NCBI GenBank assembly: GCA_937136415.1
Contig: CAKZOK010000114.1
Span: 1 to 49,693, forward strand
Source of the DNA: an uncultured Cytophagales bacterium
Lineage (GTDB): Bacteria > Bacteroidota > Bacteroidia > Cytophagales > Bernardetiaceae
Length of the DNA: 49,693 nucleotides
Direction: 5' to 3'
Part shown: in pieces, positions 1 through 9,400 of the stretch
Layout of the letters: every line of letters begins with the position of its first letter
Position numbering within the stretch: position 1 is the first letter of the stretch
Notes under the pieces: generated by a model
The model's database searches: none
Seen by the model: the letters and a program-made list of their open reading frames with translations, nothing else
Told to the model about the DNA's origin: nothing
Program-made: the position numbers and the translations under genes

Positions 1-1139
1 AAACTAGCTCCAATTTCTCCAGCATTGATTGTAAAAAAATTAGCAGGAATAATACCTATATTTTTTAGAACCAATGTTATAATACCAAACACATAAATAG
101 AAAAAGCTAAAATAAAAAAACGAGCCGATTTTTGTCCTTTTAGATAAGAATAGATACTTGAAAAAAGGACTAATATCATTAAAATCAGACCAATAATATT
201 AATAAATAATCCTATTTTTCCATACCAATAAGGCTTGAAAAAACTCAAAAATAAAATACCAAAACCAGCAATAGGAAAACTAGCAAGGATATAATAAAAT
301 ATCAAACTATGTTTTTTTATTTCGTTGAAGTTGATGGTAAATATAGGCAAACATATTATTATCAAAGCCGAGCCACAAGCAACGAATTGATTGGCAAGCA
401 AAGGAGTATTAGAAAATAAATATTGACTCTGATGACCTGCTAAAGAGAAAAATAAAATCAAAGAACCTAAAATAGTACCAATATAATAGAGGTAATTGAA
501 ATCTTTTAAGGATAGAAAAATAAAAAAATTATAGGCAATCATGATAAATAAAATACCATAAAAGACTCCAAAACCAATTTCATTTTTGGCTGATTTTATT
601 TCATGTTGAGATTCTGTTATGATTTCAAAGGGAATTTGCAGAGCAGTTTTGCTGCTAACTTTTATATACAAAGTATGTGTAGTCGTATCTGAAAAATGAA
701 GAGGATATAAAAATTTGCGATTAGCAATAAGACGGCTTGTAAAAGGCTTCATATCACCACTTTTATAAACAGAGTATTTATTTTTGGATTGACTAAAATA
801 AAAGTTTACTTCATCTAAAATGGCGTAATTAATAAAAGCCAAATAGTCATTCTTTTCTAAATTACTATTTTTGAGCTTTATTTTTAGCCAAATGACAGAA
901 TTTGTAAAACCATAATTAAGTATTTCTTTATCAGAAAGTTGAAAGTTTTTATCAAATTTGGCATTTTGTATTTCTTCAAAAGAGAGCTTTCCTGTTTTAT
1001 CCTCATAATAAAATCTGTTTTTTTTTATATCTAAAACAGTGCTATTACTTACATCTAATATAGACTGTGCAAAAGATTGTGTGTTTGTATAAAAAAACAA
1101 ATAAAAAAGAAAAAAAAGAAGTGCTATTTTTTTGAACAT
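1..1139 (-). CDS. 7TMR-DISM sensor receptor, N-terminal part (cut by window edge)
   Basis: An open frame of 379 codons starts at ATG 1139-1137 and runs off the left edge. Residues 1-25 form a signal peptide ending near SFAQ. Residues about 26-185 are a soluble beta-rich domain with the features of the 7TMR-DISM extracellular domain type 2 (YGFTNSVIWLKIKLKN, then LAFINYAILDEVNFY). From about 190 onwards six hydrophobic spans follow (GFGVFYGILFIMIAYNFFIF, then five more), and a seventh appears to begin at the edge. This order matches the 7TM diverse intracellular signalling receptors of Bacteroidota and Gammaproteobacteria, which bind a ligand outside and drive a cytoplasmic output module (histidine kinase, GGDEF, HTH or phosphatase). 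The output module lies outside the window, so the response cannot be named. The gene is divergent from the flavoprotein gene to its right. Confidence 0.82.
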   Translation of the reverse strand, partial: MFKKIALLFFLFYLFFYTNTQSFAQSILDVSNSTVLDIKKNRFYYEDKTGKLSFEEIQNAKFDKNFQLSDKEILNYGFTNSVIWLKIKLKNSNLEKNDYLAFINYAILDEVNFYFSQSKNKYSVYKSGDMKPFTSRLIANRKFLYPLHFSDTTTHTLYIKVSSKTALQIPFEIITESQHEIKSAKNEIGFGVFYGILFIMIAYNFFIFLSLKDFNYLYYIGTILGSLILFFSLAGHQSQYLFSNTPLLANQFVACGSALIIICLPIFTINFNEIKKHSLIFYYILASFPIAGFGILFLSFFKPYWYGKIGLFINIIGLILMILVLFSSIYSYLKGQKSARFFILAFSIYVFGIITLVLKNIGIIPANFFTINAGEIGAS

Positions 1140-1360
1140 AAAAATAATTATATTACAAAGTAGATGGGTATAAATCAACCTTCCAAAGAAATAAAAAAAA
1201 AGAATAATATCAAAAAGGATTTACATTGTTTAATGTGTTTTTTTTACTAACAGACTAAATTTTCGACCAATACTATTTTTGTTAAAGTGAGAAGTAATTT
1301 ATCTTTATGTTTTGGCACTATGGACAAGATTTTGAGAGTTAAATAACAAATGAATTTTTG

Positions 1361-1368
1361 TAAATTTG
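1361..1368 (+). promoter_or_regulatory. Bacteroidota -7 promoter box TAAATTTG
   Basis: TAAATTTG fits the TAnnTTTG -7 element of the Bacteroidota primary sigma factor. It lies 21 bases before the ATG at 1389 and inside the longer reading frame that could start at 1350. This is the main reason for choosing the 1389 start. A TTTG at 1331-1334 is 26 bases upstream, longer than the usual 17-23, so the -33 element is weak. Confidence 0.4.
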
Positions 1369-1388
1369 CATTTCAACTAATAAACGAA

Positions 1389-2615
1389 ATGAAAAACAAA
1401 AAGATAATAATTATTGGTGGTGGGGCAGGTGGATTTTTTGCAGCCATTAATTTAAAAGAAAAAAATCCAACATATAATGTTTCAATTCTGGAACAAACAA
1501 ACACAGTACTCAAAAAAGTCAAAATTTCGGGTGGTGGACGTTGTAATGTTACACACTCTTGTTTTGAGCCAGAAGAACTAACCAAAAATTATCCACGAGG
1601 AGAAAAGGAATTATTGAGTGCTTTCTATCAATTTCAACCAAAAGATATGATAGAATGGCTCAAAAAACGAGGAGTCAAAACCAAAACAGAAGCCGATGGG
1701 CGTATGTTTCCTGTTTCAGATGATTCTCAAACGATTATAAATTGTTTTTTGAAAGAAACCAAAAGATTAAATATTGAGATAAAAACAGGCTTTGCAGTAG
1801 AAAAATTGATTCCACCAACTGACACAAATCATCAAAAATGGCAAATTCAGATAAAAAATAAACCAAATTTAGAAGCAAATGTACTTATCCTTGCAACAGG
1901 AAGTCAGCCCAAATCGTGGAAAATGCTTACTAATTTAGGGCATTCTATTTCCAAACCTGTTCCTTCACTTTTTACAATGGACGTAAAAAATGATAATCGT
2001 TTGAAGGGTTTGGCTGGAGTTTCGGTAAATAATGGAACTGTTTGGGCAAATGACACAAAATTAAATAAAGAAAATGGAGCAGTGTTGGTAACTCACTGGG
2101 GGTTTTCTGCGCCTGCTGTTCTGCGACTTTCTGCGTGGGGAGCAAGAGAATTGGCTGACAAAAATTATACTTTTCAAATGGGAGTAAATTGGATAGAAGA
2201 TACACCAAAAAGTACATTAAAGGTTTTGAAAGCACACCGAGAAGAATGGCGTAAAAAACAAATTGGAACTATTTCGCCTTTTGATATTCCAAATCGTCTT
2301 TGGAAAAAATTGGTGGAAGCAGCACAGATAGACCTCACCACGCATTGGGCTTCTCTTTCCAACAAACAATTAGATACTCTTGCAACAGAACTTACTCAAG
2401 GAGTTTTTAAAGTAACAGGAAAAAGCACTTATAAAGATGAATTTGTAACTTGTGGTGGAATTGATTTATCAGAAGTTGATTTCAAAACAATGAAAAGCAA
2501 GATTCTGCCTAATTTGTATTTTACTGGCGAGGTATTGGATATTGATGCCATTACAGGAGGGTTTAATTTTCAGGCAGCTTGGACGACAGCGTGGATTGCA
2601 GCACAGAATATTTAA
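1389..2615 (+). CDS. NAD(P)/FAD-dependent oxidoreductase, HI0933/YhiN (BaiN-like) family
   Basis: A predicted cytoplasmic flavoprotein of 408 residues from ATG 1389 (421 if ATG 1350 is used). The start of the mature sequence, MKNKKIIIIGGGAGGFFAA, is a Rossmann GxGxxG dinucleotide-binding loop for FAD. SGGGRCNVTH follows about 45 residues later and is the signature of the HI0933 family. The C-terminal TGEVLDIDAITGGFNFQ is the conserved FAD-contacting end of the family. Length agrees with the family (about 400). Members are annotated as aminoacetone oxidase-like or BaiN-like, but the substrate is not established for most of them and cannot be deduced here. The gene appears to stand alone, with 154 bases to the next gene on the same strand. 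Confidence 0.88.
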   Translation: MKNKKIIIIGGGAGGFFAAINLKEKNPTYNVSILEQTNTVLKKVKISGGGRCNVTHSCFEPEELTKNYPRGEKELLSAFYQFQPKDMIEWLKKRGVKTKTEADGRMFPVSDDSQTIINCFLKETKRLNIEIKTGFAVEKLIPPTDTNHQKWQIQIKNKPNLEANVLILATGSQPKSWKMLTNLGHSISKPVPSLFTMDVKNDNRLKGLAGVSVNNGTVWANDTKLNKENGAVLVTHWGFSAPAVLRLSAWGARELADKNYTFQMGVNWIEDTPKSTLKVLKAHREEWRKKQIGTISPFDIPNRLWKKLVEAAQIDLTTHWASLSNKQLDTLATELTQGVFKVTGKSTYKDEFVTCGGIDLSEVDFKTMKSKILPNLYFTGEVLDIDAITGGFNFQAAWTTAWIAAQNI

Positions 2616-2769
2616 GCTATTATAACAAAAGAAAATATATTCCTATCAATTTACCTTTTTAAATAAAGAAAAAATGATTCTTATTTTTAGGGCGTAAAAA
2701 AACAAATACTCATTTTTTAAACTTATTGTTGTTTATATTTTCGTTGAACAACTTTCTAAATTATAATTT

Positions 2770-4296
2770 ATGAAATCGATTGTTAATTGGATTGGTACAA
2801 AAATATTTTCTACTCGCTTGGAGAGTATAGAAAATTTTAAAAAAAATCCTTTTCAGGTACAAGAACAGGTTTTTAAATATCTAATTGCCTCTGGAAAAGA
2901 AACTCAATGGGGGAAAGAACACAATTATTTTTCTATCAAAAATCAAGAGCTATTTGCTCAAAATGTTCCTATTTCTAGTTATGAAAAATTTTATCCTTAT
3001 ATAGAACGTAGCTTAAAAGGCGAACAAAATTTGCTTTGGAATAAGCCCATTATAGGTTTTTCCAAATCTTCTGGAACAACTAATGCACGAAGCAAATATA
3101 TCCCTGTTTCGGAAGAAAGTCTGGACAAAAATCATTATGCAGCAGGAAAAGATTTAATTGCTATTTATGCTCAAAATAATTCAGAAACAGGGTTTTTTTC
3201 TGGAAAAGGGCTTGGAGTAGGAGGGAGCATGCAGCCTAATCCTATTACAGGAATCAAAAATTGTGGCGATGTGTCGGCTCTAATTATGAATCATTTGCCA
3301 TCTTGGGCAGAATATCTCCGAACTCCGAGTTTAGAAATTGCTTTGATGGATAATTGGGAGGAAAAAATGGAGGCAATGGCAATAGCTAGTTCGAAAGATA
3401 ATGTAACAAGCATTCAAGGAGTGCCGACGTGGACATTATTTTTAATCAAAAAAATACTTGAGGTAACAGGCAAAAAATCAATCTTAGAAGTGTGGCCCAA
3501 CTTAGAATGTTTTTTTCATGGAGCTGTTTCTTTTACACCATATCGCCAACTTTTTAAGGAACTAATTCCTTCCGAAAAAATGAATTATATGGAGGTTTAT
3601 AATGCTTCAGAAGGATTTTTTGCATTACAAGACCAAAAAAATAGCGAAGATTTATTACTCCTTTTAGACTATGGGATTTATTATGAATTTGTTCCGATGA
3701 ATGAATGGGATAAAGAAAATCCAAAGACGATAACGCTGCAAGATGTAAAATTGAATGAGAAATATGCAATGATTATTTCTACTAATTCGGGGCTTTGGCG
3801 ATATAATATTGGAGATGTGATTAAGTTTACATCACTTAGTCCATTCAGAATCCGAATTGCAGGACGAACCAAACATTTTATAAATGCTTTTGGAGAAGAG
3901 CTTGTCGTCGAAAATGCTGATGTTGCTTTAGCCCATGCCTGCCAAAAAACAGGTGCAAAACTAAAAGATTATACAGCAGCTCCCATTTATATAAAAGAAG
4001 AGGAAAAAAATCATAAACAAGGAGGACACGAATGGATAATTGAATTTGATACAAAACCAGAAAATAAAACTCTATTTATAGAATCTTTAGATGCAAAGTT
4101 GCGAGAAATAAACTCGGATTATGATGCCAAACGTGCAGGAAATATTGCTTTAATAATGCCAAAGGTTCATTTTGTAGAACCCAATACTTTTTATAAATGG
4201 CTACAATCCAAAGGAAAGCTAGGAGGGCAACATAAAGTTCCACGTCTTTCGAATGATAGAGAATATATCGATGCTGTTTTGGAAGTGATAGACTAA
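2770..4296 (+). CDS. GH3 family acyl-adenylate-forming enzyme
   Basis: 508 residues, full length for the bacterial GH3 family (auxin-responsive promoter family, ANL superfamily relatives). The three ATP/AMP-binding motifs can be seen: SSGTTNARSK at 100-109 (P-loop-like motif), YNASEG at 277-282, and WRYNIGD at 343-349, followed by AGRTKHFINAFGEEL and a C-terminal GGQHKVPRL. In plants these enzymes conjugate amino acids to acyl-adenylated jasmonate, auxin or benzoates. The role of the bacterial branch is mostly unknown. No signal peptide, so cytoplasmic. The neighbours (flavoprotein upstream, secreted phosphatase downstream beyond a repeat element) give no clear pathway. Family assignment is firm; substrate unknown. 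Confidence 0.9.
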   Translation: MKSIVNWIGTKIFSTRLESIENFKKNPFQVQEQVFKYLIASGKETQWGKEHNYFSIKNQELFAQNVPISSYEKFYPYIERSLKGEQNLLWNKPIIGFSKSSGTTNARSKYIPVSEESLDKNHYAAGKDLIAIYAQNNSETGFFSGKGLGVGGSMQPNPITGIKNCGDVSALIMNHLPSWAEYLRTPSLEIALMDNWEEKMEAMAIASSKDNVTSIQGVPTWTLFLIKKILEVTGKKSILEVWPNLECFFHGAVSFTPYRQLFKELIPSEKMNYMEVYNASEGFFALQDQKNSEDLLLLLDYGIYYEFVPMNEWDKENPKTITLQDVKLNEKYAMIISTNSGLWRYNIGDVIKFTSLSPFRIRIAGRTKHFINAFGEELVVENADVALAHACQKTGAKLKDYTAAPIYIKEEEKNHKQGGHEWIIEFDTKPENKTLFIESLDAKLREINSDYDAKRAGNIALIMPKVHFVEPNTFYKWLQSKGKLGGQHKVPRLSNDREYIDAVLEVID

Positions 4297-4344
4297 ATAA
4301 ATTTTTCTTTTGCTTCTTTCAAATGAATAGTTTGCTAAATTGGG

Positions 4345-4488
4345 TGGCGTTCGACAAAGTATGATTTTTGTCAAACTATTTAAGAGTTACAAAATTAATC
4401 AATTAAAAACCTCTCAAAATACCCTTGTTGGTGTTTTAGAGTAGCAATATCAACAACTAAAGACTCTATCCTACTTTTTACAGCACCA
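4345..4488. repeat. MITE-like palindromic element R1, copy A
   Basis: A 144-bp gene-free element. Left end TGGCGTTCGACAAAGTATGAT; right end, read inward on the other strand, TGGTGCTGTAAAAAGTAGGAT. An internal hairpin at 4425-4456 has TTGTTG/CAACAA ends around GTGTTTTAGAGTAGC. It aligns over its whole length with copy B at 36473-36619 (both carry CAAAGTATGATTTTT and, further in, TCAATTAAAAAC). The rest of the 4297-4544 gap shows nothing else recognisable. Confidence 0.7.
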
Positions 4489-4544
4489 CTAAATAACTAT
4501 CTTTACTGCTTTCAAATAATTTCTACAATTTCATTCTAAAACAC

Positions 4545-6248
4545 ATGAATTTTTCTATAAAAAAAATAGTATCTCTTTGTTTATTTGCTTGTTTGTTGAG
4601 TACACACTTTGTATTTGGCAAAATAGTAAATAAAAAAGAACCAAAAACTAAAATTTCAACAAATCCAATAGAAACACGCCCAAAATTAGTCATTGGAATT
4701 GTGATTGACCAAATGCGTTATGATTATTTATATCGTTTTTATAATCAATATTCTGATAATGGTTTTAAACGTTTATTGAATGATGGCTTTTCATGTGAAA
4801 ACACTCATTATAATTATACGCCAACCAATACTGCTCCTGGTCATGCTTCTATTTTTACGGGAGCAACACCAACCAACCATGAAATAATTAATAATCAATG
4901 GTATAGCAGAGCTGAAAAACGAATTTTTTATTGTACAGAAGATAAAACGGTAAAGAGTTTGGGTACAAAAACTTCGGAAGGCAAAAAAGGAAAAATGTCC
5001 CCTTATAATCTCAAAACAACTACTATTACTGATGAAATTAAATTAGCAACCAATCAGAGAGCAAAAGTAGTTGGCATTTCGATAAAAGATAGAGGAGCTA
5101 TTTTGCCAGCAGGACATATTGCCAATGGTGCATATTGGTATGATACAAGCTCTGGTAAGATGATTAGTAGTACTTATTATTTTGAAGAATTGCCTAAATG
5201 GGTAAAAGATTTTAATAATAAAAAAGTGGTTGGTAAATATATCAAACAAGGCTGGGAGTTACTTTTGCCTCTGACAGAATATTATCAGAGTTTGGCTGAT
5301 GAAAATCATTATGAAAAACCTCCAATAAAAAATAAAAAAGCAACATTTCCTTATTTTATAGATAAGTATAATAAAAAAAAGCGTCATAAGGAGTTTATTT
5401 ATACTGCACCAGCCAATACTTTTTTGAGAGATTTTGCTCAAGAGGCAATTTTGAAAGAAAAACTAGGAAAAAATGAGGTTACAGATTTCTTGACACTTAG
5501 TTTTTCACCGACCGATTATATAGGGCATCGCTATGGTATTTATTCAGTAGAAGTACAAGATACATATTTGAGATTGGATAGAGAACTTGCTATTTTCTTT
5601 GAATTTTTGGATAAAAATATAGGAAAAGGAGAATATACACTCTTTTTGACAGCCGACCATGCAGCAGCAGCTTCCTCTTATCATTTGCAAGATTTACAAT
5701 TTGATGCAGGTTATTTGAAATGGGATTCTATGAAAGTAGAGTTAAATGATTTTTTAGAAGAGCAGTATGGAAAGGGAGATTTTATAAGTTATCTTATGGA
5801 CCAAGATGTATTTTTGAATAGAGAATTATTGTCTCAACGAAATATTTCTTTAGAAGAAGCTCAACAAAAAACGAGTGAATTTTTACTTGCTCAAAAAGGA
5901 ATTACACAAACTATTACAGCAACAGAACTCAGCAAGCAAATTCAAAGAACAGGTTTTCTACAACTTGTTCAAAATGGATTTAATGCAAGGCTTTCTCCTG
6001 ACGTATCCTTTTTGCATCAGTCGGGTTATATGGATTCATATTATAAAAAAGGAGGTACTACACACGGAATGCCTTATACGTATGATACGCAAGTTCCTCT
6101 TATATTTTTTGGCAAGAATATTAAAAGGGGTAAAACACATCGTAGAGTAGAAATTACAGATATTGCAGCTACTTTGGCTTCTTTACTCTACCTCCAGCAA
6201 CCTAGTGGGTGTGTTGGAAATCCAATTATAGAGATTTTTGAAGATTAA
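4545..6248 (+). CDS. PafA-like secreted alkaline phosphatase / phosphodiesterase
   Basis: 567 residues with an N-terminal signal peptide (about 1-25, ending FVFG), so exported to the periplasm or outer surface. It belongs to the alkaline phosphatase superfamily (type I phosphodiesterase/PafA). Likely zinc ligands and nucleophile are visible: D55 in VIDQMRYD, T96 in PTNTAPGH as probable nucleophile, D324 and H328 in PTDYIGHRYG, D371-H372 in TADHAA, and H507 in GTTHGMPY. The threonine nucleophile is typical of PafA rather than the serine of PhoA. The likely role is phosphate scavenging from organic monoesters. No Pho-box-like sequence was recognised. A strong terminator follows directly, so transcription ends here. 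Confidence 0.87.
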   Translation: MNFSIKKIVSLCLFACLLSTHFVFGKIVNKKEPKTKISTNPIETRPKLVIGIVIDQMRYDYLYRFYNQYSDNGFKRLLNDGFSCENTHYNYTPTNTAPGHASIFTGATPTNHEIINNQWYSRAEKRIFYCTEDKTVKSLGTKTSEGKKGKMSPYNLKTTTITDEIKLATNQRAKVVGISIKDRGAILPAGHIANGAYWYDTSSGKMISSTYYFEELPKWVKDFNNKKVVGKYIKQGWELLLPLTEYYQSLADENHYEKPPIKNKKATFPYFIDKYNKKKRHKEFIYTAPANTFLRDFAQEAILKEKLGKNEVTDFLTLSFSPTDYIGHRYGIYSVEVQDTYLRLDRELAIFFEFLDKNIGKGEYTLFLTADHAAAASSYHLQDLQFDAGYLKWDSMKVELNDFLEEQYGKGDFISYLMDQDVFLNRELLSQRNISLEEAQQKTSEFLLAQKGITQTITATELSKQIQRTGFLQLVQNGFNARLSPDVSFLHQSGYMDSYYKKGGTTHGMPYTYDTQVPLIFFGKNIKRGKTHRRVEITDIAATLASLLYLQQPSGCVGNPIIEIFED

Positions 6249-6269
6249 TTTTAATTATTTTTTTTATAG

Positions 6270-6309
6270 AAAAGTGTAATTTCCAAAAGGAAGTTACACT
6301 TTTATTTTT
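6270..6309 (+). terminator. Intrinsic terminator after the PafA-like gene
   Basis: A 15-bp stem (6270-6284 and 6289-6303, one mismatch) closes an AAAA loop and runs into a T tract. It begins 21 bases after the stop at 6248. Confidence 0.85.
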
Positions 6310-6480
6310 TAAAAGATATTTTGTTTTTTCTAAAAAAAACTAATTTTATGAAGGTAATTATATGAAAAAACCAAAAATTATCATAAATTTGTTACCAATT
6401 AGTGAAATTATATTAAAAAATAAATTTACTAGACATTTTATTCCTAAAAATAAACTATACACCTTTTTAATATCTAAACT

Positions 6481-9400
6481 ATGAAGAGAATATTACTACC
6501 TCTATTGGGAGTAATTTGGTTTGCTTTTTCTACCTTTTTCACAACAAACACAGCTTTTGCCCAACAAAATGGAGTCGTTCGTTGTGCAACAATGGAAAAT
6601 GATGCAGCACTAAGAGCCAATAACCCCAATCTAGGAACACTAGAAGATATGGAGCAATTCTTAGCTCCTATTATTGAACAAAAAAAACAAGGAGGCTCAA
6701 ATCTACATATTGTAGATGGAGTTTATATTATTCCTGTTGTTTTTCATATTGTTCATGATGGAGATGCACTTGGAACAGGAGATAATATCTCTAATGCTCT
6801 TATTCAATCTCAACTTGAAACACTTAATGATGATTTTCGTAAGCGTGCAGGTACAAATGGGTTCAATACACACCCTGCTGGGGCTGATACAAAAATTGAA
6901 TTTCGTTTGGCTCAACGTCGACCAAATGGAACGGCTTTTCCCGAACCAGGTGTAAACCGTATCAATAGAAATACTGCAGGTTTTACAGCGCCTCCCTATA
7001 CTACAAATTATGTAGATGCTAATATTAAACCTTATACAACAACAACACAAGGCTATGATGGCAGTGTTTATATGAGTTACTGGAGTGTTCCATTAAGTGG
7101 AGGAATTTTAGGATATGCTCAATTTCCTCAAACAACTTTGAGTGGAATGGATTGTAATCCTCAAAGTACAGTTACAGATGGTGTCGTAATGGCTACTAAT
7201 ACTGTTGGAGGAGAAACGGTTCCAAGTTCTGGCGCACCTTACAACTTAGGTAGAACAGCAACACATGAAATTGGACACTGGTTAGGTCTTCGTCACATTT
7301 GGGGCGATGGAGGTTGTGGAGTAGATGATTTTTGTGCAGACACTCCTACTGCTGCTGCTTCAAATGGAGGGTGTCCAACAGGAGTAAACTCGTGTATAGA
7401 TACTCCTGGAGATGCGCCTGATATGATAGAAAATTACATGGATTATACAACAGATGCATGTATGAATATTTTTACGAATGACCAAAAAATTCGTATGCGT
7501 ACTATCCTAGAAACATCTCGTTTTTCTCTTATTAATTCAATAGCAGCTATTCCACCAAATCCTAGTGATGCAGGTGTATTAGCTATTTTATCTCCTATTT
7601 CTGATGTTTGTAGCTCTACGGTTACTTCTTCAGTTCGTGTCAAAAATTATGGTTCTAATCCTCTTACAAGTGTAACAGTTGAGTACCGTATTGATGGAGG
7701 TGCTTATACTTCACAGGCTTTTTCAGGATTAAATGTAGCTCCTAGTGCTACTACTGACCTTACTCTTAATGCCATTGGAGGGGTAACTGTAGGAAATCAT
7801 ACTTTTGAGGCAAGAACAATTTTGCCAAATGGTGGACCAGACCCTTTTACAGCTTCTGATTTATCAAATTCTACCTTTACATTTGGTAATGGAGCTTTGC
7901 CAATCATAGCTAATTTTGAAAGTGCTGATTTTCCTCCTGCTTCTTGGGAGCGTCAAAATCCAGGAAATGATTGTGATTTGTGGGTAGCAGATGCTTCTCC
8001 TTCTTTAGTAGGCTCTGATGGGCTTCGCACAAAAGCTGCTTTATTAAGACACCGTAATTATACAGGCTCTGGGCAAGAGGATATTATGATTTCTCCATCT
8101 ATTAATCTTACAACTGCAGGTCTTGCAAGTGCAGGAATTGAATTTGATGTAGCTTATCGTCGAAGAAATAATACTTCAAATGAAAGGCTTCGCATTGAAG
8201 TTTCTACTGATTGTGGACTTACTTGGAATGCTACACCTGTTTATGATAAATCAGGTGGAACTCTTGCAACTGTTGGAAATTCAACGGTAGCGTTTATTCC
8301 AACAGCAGCTAATCAGTGGAGAAGAGAAACAGCATCATTAAATGCGTATTTAGGACAAAGTGTAAAAATTCGATTTGTCACAACCAATACAAATGGAAAT
8401 AATTTATATATTGATAATGTAAGAATTTATGATGCTCGTCCTGAAATTGAATTTGTAACGACAACAAATACAATTACAGAAAATTCATCTTCTGGAACAG
8501 TAGATTGTAGAGGATATCAAGATTTGACAATTCCTGTTTCTATTACTCTTGCACCTTCTGCTGCTGTTACTGTAAATGTAACTGCAACAGGTGGAACAAT
8601 GAATGCTCAAGATTATGCAATACAAACTCCTACAATTACTTTTCCAATAGGAAGTACAGCAAATCAAAATGTAGTAGTAAGAGTATTTAATGAGAATGCT
8701 TTAGAGCTAGTTGAAAATTTAGAGCTTACATTGGCTATTGTAGGAACAGATGCTATTTTAGGAACAAATACAGTACATACACTTACTGTAAATGATAATG
8801 ATGACATTACTGCAACTGTTACTCAAACTTTATTTTCTGAAGACTTTGAGTCTTATCCTGCTGGTACTGTTTCCAATGGTTGGACGCAAGTTGCTGTTGG
8901 AGGTAACAATGGAAATAATAACTGGGTATTTGGAGAAAACGGTGGAATGACTGGTACTCGTAGTGCTTATATCTCTGAAAATATAGGTACTCGCCCTCTA
9001 ACTTATGATGGAGGTAGCACTTCTAGAAAACGATTACTATCTCCTTCTATCAATACAGTTGGTGCTACTGACCTTCAACTTGCTTTTAACTACAGAATAG
9101 AAGGAGAAACTACAGGAACAGTATGGGATTATGGGCGTTTGATGTACTCTACTAATGGAACTGCATTTATAGCAATTACAGGACCAGCAGATGGTACAAA
9201 TAATGGTACTAATGCTAATGCAGCTCCATTTTTGCAACAACCTAACCTTACAGCTTATTCTGTTACACTTCCTGTGGCTTGCCAGAATCAAGCTACTCTG
9301 TATTTAGTATGGAGATGGGATAATGATGGTTCAATAGATAATGACCCTCCTTTTACAATAGATGATATTGTTTTGACAGGAAGTGTGTTGCAAGAGTATC

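Noticed and set aside
1350..1388. Upstream start of the HI0933-type flavoprotein
   Set aside because: The 13 extra residues are not typical of the family and a TAAATTTG promoter box lies inside them; kept only as an alternative.
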